A DNA stretch of 64,000 nucleotides, taken from the NCBI RefSeq assembly GCF_000974985.2, contig NZ_LAVA02000015.1, positions 1 through 64,000 of the forward strand. Reading direction: 5' to 3'. This DNA comes from Streptomyces mangrovisoli (GTDB taxonomy: Bacteria > Actinomycetota > Actinomycetes > Streptomycetales > Streptomycetaceae). The notes below the pieces were generated by a model. That model was given only the letters and a program-made list of their open reading frames with translations. It was not told the DNA's origin and searched no databases. The position numbers and the translations under genes were made by a program. Position 1 is the first letter of the stretch; the number at the start of each line of letters is the position of its first letter. Below, in pieces: positions 36,119 to 43,360 of the stretch.

Positions 36119-36826
36119 TCACGCCCCCGGCAGCCCGCCGACCCGCAGGGTGACGTTGAGCCGCCCGGTGAGTCCGAGGCCGGGCGGCGCGGTGCCCGGG
36201 CAGACCCGCGGCACACCGTGGAAGGCGAGCCGGGCGGGCCCGCCGAAGACGAACAGGTCGCCGCTGCGCAGCTCCACGTCGGTGTAGGGCTTCGCCCGGT
36301 TCTCGGTGTTGCCGAAGCGGAAGACACACGTGTCGCCGAGGCTCAGCGAGACCACGGGGTCGGGCGAGCGCTCGTCGGCGTCGCGGTGCATCCCCATCCG
36401 CGCGTCGCCGTCGTAGAAATTGATCAGCGCGATGTCGTACGGCGCCGTCGACGCGCCCTCGGTGTCGCGCGAGGTCCCCGCGCCCTCGGTGTCGTGCGAG
36501 GTCCCCGGCGGGCCGAGGGCGTCGGTCACCGCGCGGCGGCCGAGGTCGCCGAGCCACTCCGGGAACGGCTTGACGGGCGCCCCGTCGCCGTCGACGACCG
36601 TGCGGGCATAGGCGTACGGGTACCAGTGCCATCCCAGGCAGACCTGCCGGGCGGTCATCGTGCCGCCGCCGGGGGTGCGGACGGTGCGCAGTCCGGCGGG
36701 CGGCCGCGCCCACTCCCGGCAGGCGTCGAGGAGGGCGCGCTGCCGGTCGGCGGACAGCCAGTCCGGCACATGCACCGCGCCGGGGGCGACCTCGACGCGC
36801 TCACGGGGAAACAGCTCGGCGTCCAT
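36119..36826 (-). CDS. alkB: AlkB-like Fe(II)/2-oxoglutarate dioxygenase
   Basis: 235 aa from ATG at 36826. VCLGWHWYPYAYARTVVDGDGAPVKPFPEWL and NFYDGDARMGMHRDADERSPDPVVSLSLGDTCVFRFG match bacterial AlkB, which oxidatively removes alkyl groups from DNA bases. Iron ligands are HxD in GMHRDAD and H in FHGVPRV; RLNVTLR supplies the 2-oxoglutarate arginine. A short in-frame insertion built of two nine-residue repeats (GTSxDTEGA) lies before the iron site. Divergent from the RlmG-like gene. Confidence 0.92.
   Translation of the reverse strand: MDAELFPRERVEVAPGAVHVPDWLSADRQRALLDACREWARPPAGLRTVRTPGGGTMTARQVCLGWHWYPYAYARTVVDGDGAPVKPFPEWLGDLGRRAVTDALGPPGTSHDTEGAGTSRDTEGASTAPYDIALINFYDGDARMGMHRDADERSPDPVVSLSLGDTCVFRFGNTENRAKPYTDVELRSGDLFVFGGPARLAFHGVPRVCPGTAPPGLGLTGRLNVTLRVGGLPGA
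36454..36506 (-). repeat. 27-bp tandem duplication inside the alkB-like gene
   Basis: CGCCCTCGGTGTCGNGCGAG and six further bases occur at 36454 and 36481 with one difference. It encodes GTSHDTEGA / GTSRDTEGA in a surface-loop position. Confidence 0.8.
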
Positions 36827-36928
36827 GCCCTCCATCCTGCCCGCAGGGTGCTCGGCGCCGACGCCCCGGCAGGGGCGGGCTCCGCCGGACGCGGTGCGCC
36901 CCCGCGCCTCGGATAGCCTGGACGCACG

Positions 36929-38167
36929 ATGAACGACCGTATGACGACGCCGTGGGGCGAGCTCGACCTGGACAGGTTCCCGGAGGATCCGCGCGACCGG
37001 CTGCGCGCCTGGGACGCCTCCGACGCCTATCTGCTGACGCATCTCGTCGAGGAGCGGGTGCCGCTCGACGGCACGGTCGTGGTCCTCGGGGACCGCTGGG
37101 GCGCGCTGGCCACGGCACTCGCGGCCCGGCGCGCGGCGCGGGAACAGGCACGGGAAGCGGCGCAGCCCGAGGCGGCGCGGGACGAGCCGGCGCACGACGA
37201 GGCGGCGCGGGACGGCGGCGCGCACCTGGTGCAGATCACCGACTCCTTCCTGACCCGCGAGGCGACCCGGGCGAACCTCGCGCGGGCCGGCGCCGAGCCC
37301 GGTGCCGTGTCCCTGCTGACCACGCAGGACCCGCCGCCCGAGCGGATCGACGTGCTGCTGGTACGGGTGCCCAAGAGCCTCGCGCTGCTGGAGGACCAGC
37401 TGCTGCGGCTCGCGCCCGCCGTGCACGCGGGCACGGTCGTGGTCGGCACCGGCATGGTGAAGGAGATCCACACCTCCACGCTCCGCCTGTTCGAGCAGAT
37501 CCTCGGCCCCACCCGGACCTCGCTCGCGGTCCGCAAGGCCCGGCTGATCCACACCGCCCCGGACCCCTCGCTCGACCGGCCCGCGAACCCGTGGCCGTAC
37601 GAGTACACGCTCCCCGGGGACATCGGCGCGGTCTCGGGCGGCATGGTCGTCAACCACGCGGGTGTGTTCTGCGCCGACCGGCTCGACATCGGCACCCGGT
37701 TCCTGCTCCGGCATCTGCCGCCCACGCGGGACGCCCGCCGGGTGGTGGACCTCGGCTGCGGCAACGGAGTGGTCGGCACGGCGGTGGCGATGGCCGACCC
37801 GGAGGCCGAAGTGCTGTTCGTGGACGAGTCGTTCCAGGCGGTGGCGTCGGCCGAGGCCACCTTCAAGGCCAACGGGGTGCCCGGACACGCGGAGTTCCGC
37901 GTCGGGGACGGCCTCGCGGGCGTGTCGGCGGGCAGCGTCGACCTCGTGCTGAACAACCCGCCGTTCCACTCGCACCAGGCGACGACGGACGCGACGGCGT
38001 GGCGGATGTTCACCGGGGCGCAGCGGGTGCTGCGGCCCGGCGGCGAGCTGTGGGTGGTCGGCAACCGGCACCTCGGCTACCACGTCAAGCTGAAGCGGCT
38101 GTTCGGCACCTGCGAACTGGTGGCCAGCGACCCGAAGTTCGTGCTGCTGCGCGCGGTGAAGCGGTAA
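36929..38167 (+). CDS. rlmG: RlmG/RsmC-type methyltransferase (23S rRNA guanine-N2)
   Basis: 412 aa. An inactive N-terminal methyltransferase-like half (VVVLGDRWGALATALAARRA) is followed by the active C-terminal half with VVDLGCGNGVVGTAVA (SAM motif I), VLFVDES, and the amino-methylating motif VLNNPPFHSH. ANPWPYEYTLPGDIGAVSGGMVVNHAGVF is typical of RlmG, which methylates G1835 of 23S rRNA. A low-complexity insert (EAARDEPAHDEAARDGG, about 75-95) is a lineage feature. Confidence 0.85.
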   Translation: MNDRMTTPWGELDLDRFPEDPRDRLRAWDASDAYLLTHLVEERVPLDGTVVVLGDRWGALATALAARRAAREQAREAAQPEAARDEPAHDEAARDGGAHLVQITDSFLTREATRANLARAGAEPGAVSLLTTQDPPPERIDVLLVRVPKSLALLEDQLLRLAPAVHAGTVVVGTGMVKEIHTSTLRLFEQILGPTRTSLAVRKARLIHTAPDPSLDRPANPWPYEYTLPGDIGAVSGGMVVNHAGVFCADRLDIGTRFLLRHLPPTRDARRVVDLGCGNGVVGTAVAMADPEAEVLFVDESFQAVASAEATFKANGVPGHAEFRVGDGLAGVSAGSVDLVLNNPPFHSHQATTDATAWRMFTGAQRVLRPGGELWVVGNRHLGYHVKLKRLFGTCELVASDPKFVLLRAVKR

Positions 38168-38234
38168 CGGGCGCCCCCTCTGACACCTCGCCGTCCCCGG
38201 AAGCCTCCGGAAGTCCCCGGACGTCCCCGGACGC

Positions 38235-39089
38235 TCAGGCCGTGCCCAGCACCGCGATGATCCGGGCCACCTCCCCCGTCATCGCCTCGCGGGCGGCGGC
38301 GAGATAGCGGCGCGGGTCGACGGCGTCCGGGTGGACGGCGAGATGGTCGCGGATCGCGGCCGTCATGGCGAGGTTGAGGGCGGTGCCGACGTTGACCTTG
38401 GCGATGCCGCCGACGACCGCCCTGCCCAGTTCGCCGTCGGCGACCCCCGAGGAGCCGTGCAGGACGAGCGGCACGCCGAGCGCCGTCGCGAGGCGTTTGA
38501 GCAGGTCGTGGTCGAGGGTGGCGGTGCGGGTGGTCATGGCGTGCGCGCTGCCGATCGCTACGGCCAGGGCGTCCACCCGGGCATCGCGGACGAAGGCGTG
38601 CGCCTCGGCGGGGTCGGTCCGCGCGCCGGGTGCGTGGGCGTCCAGCGCGGGCCGGCCCGCCTTGCCGCCGATCTCCCCCAACTCGGCCTCGATCCAGAGC
38701 CCTTGGGCGTGCGCGTAGTCGGCGGCGGCGCGGGTGGCGGCGAGGTTCTCGGCGTACGGCAGGCGGGAGGCGTCGTACATCACGGAGCCGAACCCGGCGT
38801 CGGCGGCCTGCCGCAGCAGCTCGTCGCTCTGCACGTGGTCGAGGTGCAACGCGACGGGTACGGCGGCGCTCCGGGCCGCCTCGGCGGCGGCGCGGGCGAG
38901 CGGCCGGAGCCGGCCGAGGCGGAACCTGACGGCGTTCTCGCTGACTTGGAGCACGACGGGGGCGCCGGCCGCCTCGGCGCCGGCGACGACGGCCTCGGCG
39001 TGTTCGAGGGTGATGATGTTGAAGGCGGCCACCGCCGTGCGCGCGGCGGCGGCCCGGGTGATCAGCTCACCGGTCGGTACGAGGGGCAC
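38235..39089 (-). CDS. Class II fructose/tagatose-bisphosphate aldolase family protein
   Basis: 284 aa. Zinc histidines appear in VALHLDHVQSDE, AIGSAHAMTT and LVLHGSSGV, and VAAFNIITLEHAEAVVAGAE with GIAKVNVGTALN completes the class II aldolase signature. It splits or joins ketose bisphosphates with dihydroxyacetone phosphate. It lies downstream of a SIS isomerase and an AgaR-like regulator, so tagatose- or amino-sugar-derived bisphosphate (Aga/Gat-like) is the more likely substrate than glycolytic fructose bisphosphate. Confidence 0.88.
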   Translation of the reverse strand: MPLVPTGELITRAAAARTAVAAFNIITLEHAEAVVAGAEAAGAPVVLQVSENAVRFRLGRLRPLARAAAEAARSAAVPVALHLDHVQSDELLRQAADAGFGSVMYDASRLPYAENLAATRAAADYAHAQGLWIEAELGEIGGKAGRPALDAHAPGARTDPAEAHAFVRDARVDALAVAIGSAHAMTTRTATLDHDLLKRLATALGVPLVLHGSSGVADGELGRAVVGGIAKVNVGTALNLAMTAAIRDHLAVHPDAVDPRRYLAAAREAMTGEVARIIAVLGTA

Positions 39090-39273
39090 GTGCGGTCTCC
39101 TCCGCGGGGCGGCTCAGGGTGTGGGAGCCCCGAGCCGCTCGGGCTCGGGGCGCGGGAATCAGCGGGCGTCCGGGCGCGCGGACCGACGAGGACGGGCGGG
39201 GCCGAGGCGCGAGGACCGGCGGGGCTCAAGGCGGGGGAGTCACCGGGAATCCAGGCGGGCGGATCGCCGGAGC

Positions 39274-40155
39274 TCACGGCCCGAGGATCACCGAGCGGGT
39301 GAGGTGGCGCGGGCGGTCGGGGTCCAGTCCGCGCGCGGCGGCGACGGCGACCGCCAGACGCTGGGCGCGGACGAGTTCGGCGAGCGGGTCCAGGGTTCCG
39401 CTCACCCACAACCCGCCCGTGGCGCGCACCTGTTCGGCGAGTCCGTCGGGCGCCTCGCCGAACATCCAGGTGGCCGTGGACTTCGTGGTGACGCTGATGG
39501 GGCCGTGCCGGTACTCCATGGCCGGATAGGACTCCGTCCACGACAGCGACGCCTCGCGCATCTTCAGCGCCGCCTCGTTGGCGAGGCCGACCGTCCAGCC
39601 CCGGCCGAGGAAGGTGAACTGCCCGCACTCCACCAGTCCTTCGGGCAGCGGCGCGTCGAGGGCGGTCCGGGCGTCGGCCACGGCGGCCTCGTCGTGCAGC
39701 CCGAGGTGGGAGCGGAGCAGGGTGAGGGCGGTGGTGGCGAACCGGGTCTGCACGACGGAGCGTTCGTCCGCGAAGCCGAGCACCACCACCTCGTCGGCGG
39801 CCGCCATGACGGGCGTCCCGGGGTCGGCCGTGATCGCCGTGGTGCGGACGCGGCCGCGCAACCGCCGTAGCAGAGTGAGCACTTCGGTGGTGGTGCCGGA
39901 GCGGGTCAGGGCGAGGACCCGGTCGTAGGCGCGGTGGTGGGGGAACTCGGAGGCGGCGAAGGCGTCGGTCTCCCCCTGGCCCGCGCCCTCGCGCAGCGCG
40001 GCGGCCGACTGGGCCATGAACCAGGAGGTGCCGCAGCCGACGATCGCGACCCGCTCCCCCGGTGCGGGCAGTGCGCCGCCGTGACCGGCCGCCTCCTGTG
40101 CCGCCCGCGTCCAGCACGCGGGCTGGCTGCGCAGTTCGTCCTCGACATGGGTCAT
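39274..40155 (-). CDS. SIS domain protein (AgaS/GlmS-like sugar isomerase/deaminase)
   Basis: 293 aa from ATG at 40155 (GGGAGGGGCCGGGC upstream). Two SIS domains: RVAIVGCGTSWFMAQSAAALRE and LALTRSGTTTEVLTLLRRL in the first, FLGRGWTVGLANEAALKMREASLSWTESYPAMEYRHGPIS in the second. These bind sugar phosphates; the closest families are AgaS and the isomerase half of GlmS. It lies 184 bp upstream of the aldolase on the same strand and divergent from the DeoR-type regulator. Confidence 0.88.
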   Translation of the reverse strand: MTHVEDELRSQPACWTRAAQEAAGHGGALPAPGERVAIVGCGTSWFMAQSAAALREGAGQGETDAFAASEFPHHRAYDRVLALTRSGTTTEVLTLLRRLRGRVRTTAITADPGTPVMAAADEVVVLGFADERSVVQTRFATTALTLLRSHLGLHDEAAVADARTALDAPLPEGLVECGQFTFLGRGWTVGLANEAALKMREASLSWTESYPAMEYRHGPISVTTKSTATWMFGEAPDGLAEQVRATGGLWVSGTLDPLAELVRAQRLAVAVAAARGLDPDRPRHLTRSVILGP

Positions 40156-40212
40156 GCCCGGCCCCTCCCGGTCGAACGTCGAGGACGCGCCCGAGGACGC
40201 GACTCTCATGAC

Positions 40213-40249
40213 GTTTCTTGCAAGAATCAGCGAGCTTTCAAGCAGAAAC
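40213..40249. promoter_or_regulatory. Candidate operators for the AgaR-like regulator
   Basis: TTCTTGCAAGAA (40215-40226) is a perfect 12-bp palindrome. CTTTCAAGCAGAAAC (40235-40249) is a related inverted copy (reverse complement GTTTCTGCTTGAAAG). They sit in the AT-rich middle of the spacer shared by the SIS and regulator genes, where a DeoR-family repressor would bind. Confidence 0.6.
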
Positions 40250-40333
40250 AAGCATAGGGCGCCGCAATGGGGTGCGCTAGGGTCACTCGGAGATCGGGAA
40301 ACAGAGAGAAGCGGAGAGGAACGGAGAGGCCGC

Positions 40334-41113
40334 ATGTCGCGGGACGCCCGCTGGAAGGCGCTGCTGGAGCTGCTCGTGGAGCGCGGCCGGCTGGACGTCG
40401 AGGCGGCGGCGGCCGAACTGGACGTCTCCGCGGCGACGATCCGCCGCGACTTCGACCAACTGGCCGACCAGCAGATGCTGGTGCGCACCCGCGGCGGCGC
40501 CGTGGTGCACGGCGTCTCCTACGAACTGCCGCTGCGCTACAAGACCGCCCGCCGCGCCTCGGAGAAGCAGCGCATCGCGCGGGCGGTCGCCGGACTCGTC
40601 GCGCCGGGCGACGCGGTGGGCCTGACCGGCGGCACGACCACCACCGAGGTGGCGCGCGCGCTGGCCGTGCGCGCCGACCTCGCCTCCGGCACACCGGCGT
40701 TGACCGTGGTCACCAATGCGCTGAACATCGCCAACGAGCTGGCTGTACGGCCCCAGTTCAAGATCGTGGTGACCGGCGGGGTGGCCCGCCCGCAGTCGTA
40801 CGAACTCGTCGGGCCGCTCGCGGACGGGGTGCTGGGGCAGATCACGGTCGACGTGGCGGTGCTGGGCGTGGTCGCCTTCGACGCCACGCACGGCGCGGCG
40901 GCACACGACGAGGCGGAGGCCGCGATCAACCGGCTGCTGTGCGATCGGGCGGAGCGCGTGGTCGTGGCGGCGGACTCCAGCAAGCTGGACCGGCGGGCGT
41001 TCGCCCGGATCTGCGCGGCCGACGCGGTGGACACCCTGGTGACGGACACGGCGGCGGCACCGGAGGCGGTACGGCGGTTCGAGGAGGCGGGGGTCGAAGT
41101 GATCGCGGTCTGA
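40334..41113 (+). CDS. DeoR/AgaR family transcriptional regulator
   Basis: 259 aa from ATG at 40334 with ACGGAGAGG upstream. N-terminal DeoR helix-turn-helix (RWKALLELLVERGRLDVEAAAAELDVSAATIRRDFDQLADQQMLVRTRGGAV), then the sugar-phosphate domain (LTGGTTTTEVARAL, TVVTNALNIANELAVR, VVTGGVARPQSYELVGPLA, VVVAADSSKLDRRAF). It should repress the divergent SIS/aldolase genes and be relieved by a sugar phosphate. Confidence 0.92.
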   Translation: MSRDARWKALLELLVERGRLDVEAAAAELDVSAATIRRDFDQLADQQMLVRTRGGAVVHGVSYELPLRYKTARRASEKQRIARAVAGLVAPGDAVGLTGGTTTTEVARALAVRADLASGTPALTVVTNALNIANELAVRPQFKIVVTGGVARPQSYELVGPLADGVLGQITVDVAVLGVVAFDATHGAAAHDEAEAAINRLLCDRAERVVVAADSSKLDRRAFARICAADAVDTLVTDTAAAPEAVRRFEEAGVEVIAV

Positions 41114-41230
41114 GGCTCCCCCCTGGCGCGGTCCCAGACTCCCCCGGGCGCGGCCCGAGGCTCCACCCGGACGCAGGGTCGGAAGCCGCCGGGGCCGACC
41201 GGATGCAGAAGCCGCCGGGGCCGACCGGCC

Positions 41231-41629
41231 TCAGACGCTGCCGAAGTCGACCTTGACGAACCCCGCGCCGCGCTGGTCGTTGCAGCCGGGGCCGGCGGTC
41301 CCCTCGGGAGGCACGGGCCGCGCCTGGTGGGCCTGGAGCGCGACGCTCACGAGGGTGATCAGCAGATCGACGTCCGAGACGGCGTCGAGACGTATGGTCA
41401 CCCACTGCGAACCGGGCACGATCCGCACCGCGCCCGCGGCGCGCAGGTCGCGGGAGAGCCGCCGGATGGCCTGCTCCGTGAGGTGCAGATCGACGTCCCG
41501 CTCCGAGTGGAAGTGCGCGATCTCCCCCTGCGGCGAGCCGAGCGCCTGACCCAGACCGCAGCTGGGTGCGACCTGCCTCAGGTCCGGCCAGGTCGACAAG
41601 CGCGTGAAAGCGCGCAGGGCCAACGTCAT
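41231..41629 (-). CDS. Luciferase-domain (DUF5519-like) small protein
   Basis: 132 aa. PSCGLGQALGSPQGEIAHFHSERDVDLHLTEQAIRRLSRDLRAAGAVRIVPGSQWVTIRLDAVSDVDLLITLVSVALQAHQ matches the small 'luciferase family' domain of Actinobacteria, named for similarity to a part of eukaryotic luciferases and of unknown function. The C-terminus ends CNDQRGAGFVKVDFGSV. Single-gene unit; no catalytic residues known. Confidence 0.75.
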   Translation of the reverse strand: MTLALRAFTRLSTWPDLRQVAPSCGLGQALGSPQGEIAHFHSERDVDLHLTEQAIRRLSRDLRAAGAVRIVPGSQWVTIRLDAVSDVDLLITLVSVALQAHQARPVPPEGTAGPGCNDQRGAGFVKVDFGSV

Positions 41630-41818
41630 GGCCCCATCATGGACCGCTCACCGCCCGGCAACCAGGACGTGAGCAACTATTAACCGCCAGGCCTCAGTCA
41701 GTGCGTACCGAAATGTTCGGCCTTGTCCTCTTGCGCGACTCGAAATACGCGTGCCGTCGTCTCGCTCCTCGGGCACCATCGGGCCCGAGGCCCCCGTCCG
41801 CCCCGCACCCGGAGGTGC

Positions 41819-42514
41819 ATCACGTCGCCGTACGACCCCGAACTCTCCCCCGGCAGCCTGCCGTGGCAGACGGCGGACCCGCAGGTCAACGCCTTTGCCC
41901 TGGACGCGGAGGAGGAGGCCCGACTCACCGCTCTGATCGCGGACATGACGCCCGATCGGGGCGCCACGCGCACGGACACGCTGCGCTTCGTGGACGAGGT
42001 CACCGTCGTCCTCGCGGCCCGCTACGGCCGGTGGGCCTGCGGCTGGGACTGGGGCATCGGCGAGGGAGGCGGCGGCGGGGTGGTCGCGAGCTGGTGCTGC
42101 GACAGCCATTCGGTGGGTGAACCCGCGGACACGGCGGCCCGGGTCGTGGCGTCGCTGCGGGAGTGGCGGGACTGGATCGAGGAACTGGCCGACCGGTTCG
42201 CGGCCCTGGCCCCGCCGTCCGACGCGAGCCCCGAGGACCGCAGTTGGCATCTGGAGCGGGCCGCCACCCGGCTGGTGACGGTCGTCGTCGACCGCACCGG
42301 CGCCGAGGCCGGCTGGTACAGGACGTGCCGCCTGGTGCTCATCTGGTTCCTCACCTCGGCCGGCCTGACGCCCGACGAGGCCCGGACCGCGGCGGAATCG
42401 GCGATCGACGGCCGGTTCAAGAGCTGGGTGGCCCCGCCGGCCACGCTGATCGACTCCGTGGGCGAGGACCTGGCCGTCGGCCTGACCGGTACCCGCCCCT
42501 ACCGCGATTTCTGA
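41819..42514 (+). CDS. Unknown protein preceding the Fic-like gene
   Basis: About 231 aa. The frame is clear from TSPYDPELSPGSLPWQTADPQVNAFALD through ESAIDGRFKSWVAPP to RPYRDF. A strong GGAGG ribosome site at 41811-41815 is followed by TGC ATC ACG TCG, with no ATG, GTG or TTG at the right place; ATC at 41819 is where a start codon would be expected (an in-frame TTG exists at 41723). Trp-rich segment RYGRWACGWDWGIGEGGGGG; helices WRDWIEELADRFAAL; one possible amphipathic helix YRTCRLVLIWFLTSAGLT. No known domain recognised. Six bases separate it from the Fic-like gene, so the two are probably co-translated. Confidence 0.7.
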   Translation: MTSPYDPELSPGSLPWQTADPQVNAFALDAEEEARLTALIADMTPDRGATRTDTLRFVDEVTVVLAARYGRWACGWDWGIGEGGGGGVVASWCCDSHSVGEPADTAARVVASLREWRDWIEELADRFAALAPPSDASPEDRSWHLERAATRLVTVVVDRTGAEAGWYRTCRLVLIWFLTSAGLTPDEARTAAESAIDGRFKSWVAPPATLIDSVGEDLAVGLTGTRPYRDF

Positions 42515-42520
42515 GGCGCC

Positions 42521-43360
42521 ATGACGGCCGACGCGCTGGCGGCCTGGTGCCGCGTCAGGGAGCAGGTGGACTGGACGACGGCGGCGGCGCCCGCACCGCC
42601 GCGGCGCCGTCCCGCCGGGCCGGCGGCTCGGCACGAACCCCCGCCGCACCAACCGGACCGGGACGGGCTCGCGGCCGCGCACGCCCCCTCGCCACGGCCC
42701 GCGGACGGGCTCGCCGCCTGGTGCGACGGTCCGGTCCGGCGTCGCGACCCGGTGCGGGCCGACCGGCTGCTCGGCGCGCTGGCCCTGAGCCGCGCCGACG
42801 CGGCCCGGGGCGCGCCGCTCACCGTGCCGCTGCTGGCGGGCTGGCAGCGCCAGGTACTCGGGGTGCCCGTGGCCCGGCTGCGGCGGACCGACGCCTTCGC
42901 CAAGGGCGGGCGCGAGCGCTACGGCCTGACGCCGTCCACCTGGCGCGACTTCACGCGCTGCCTGCGCCAGAGCGGCGACCTCGCGCTCCCGCCGCCGACC
43001 CGCGCCGCCCGCGCCTACCTCGACGTGGCCTTCTTCCACCCCTTTCCCGACGGCAACGCCCGACTGGCCCTGCTGGTCCTGGGGTACGTCCTGGAGTCCG
43101 CGGGGGTGCGCCTGGACGAGGTCGGCCCGCTCGCCGTCGCGCGCCACGCCGACGATCCGGCCGGAGCCGCCGACCTCGCCGCGCTGGTGGCGGTCCTCGC
43201 GAGAGCGGCGCACCGGCGGTCGGGGACGAGCGGCCGCCCGGCGGATACGCGCGGCCCGGGGTGGGCAGCGAAGGGGTGCCCCGACGGATCGGGCGCGACG
43301 GAAGGGGACACGAGTGGCGCACAACGAGGGTCGTCCGCCGGAGGGTTGGAGCGCGGGTGA
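42521..43360 (+). CDS. Fic/Doc family protein with a divergent active-site motif
   Basis: 279 aa. The first 80 residues are Pro/Arg-rich and low complexity. The Fic core (about 85-240) contains YLDVAFFHPFPDGNARLALLVLGY: histidine, Phe, acidic, Gly-Asn and first Arg of HxFx[D/E]GN[G/K]R are present, but Gly/Lys is Ala and the second Arg of the AMPylation motif is Leu. Fic proteins transfer AMP or phosphate to target hydroxyls; Doc-type kinases also lack the last Arg. No inhibitory [S/T]xxxE[G/N] helix is evident, so inhibition may come from the upstream protein. The last 60 residues are disordered and overlap the next gene by 47 bp. Confidence 0.82.
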   Translation: MTADALAAWCRVREQVDWTTAAAPAPPRRRPAGPAARHEPPPHQPDRDGLAAAHAPSPRPADGLAAWCDGPVRRRDPVRADRLLGALALSRADAARGAPLTVPLLAGWQRQVLGVPVARLRRTDAFAKGGRERYGLTPSTWRDFTRCLRQSGDLALPPPTRAARAYLDVAFFHPFPDGNARLALLVLGYVLESAGVRLDEVGPLAVARHADDPAGAADLAALVAVLARAAHRRSGTSGRPADTRGPGWAAKGCPDGSGATEGDTSGAQRGSSAGGLERG

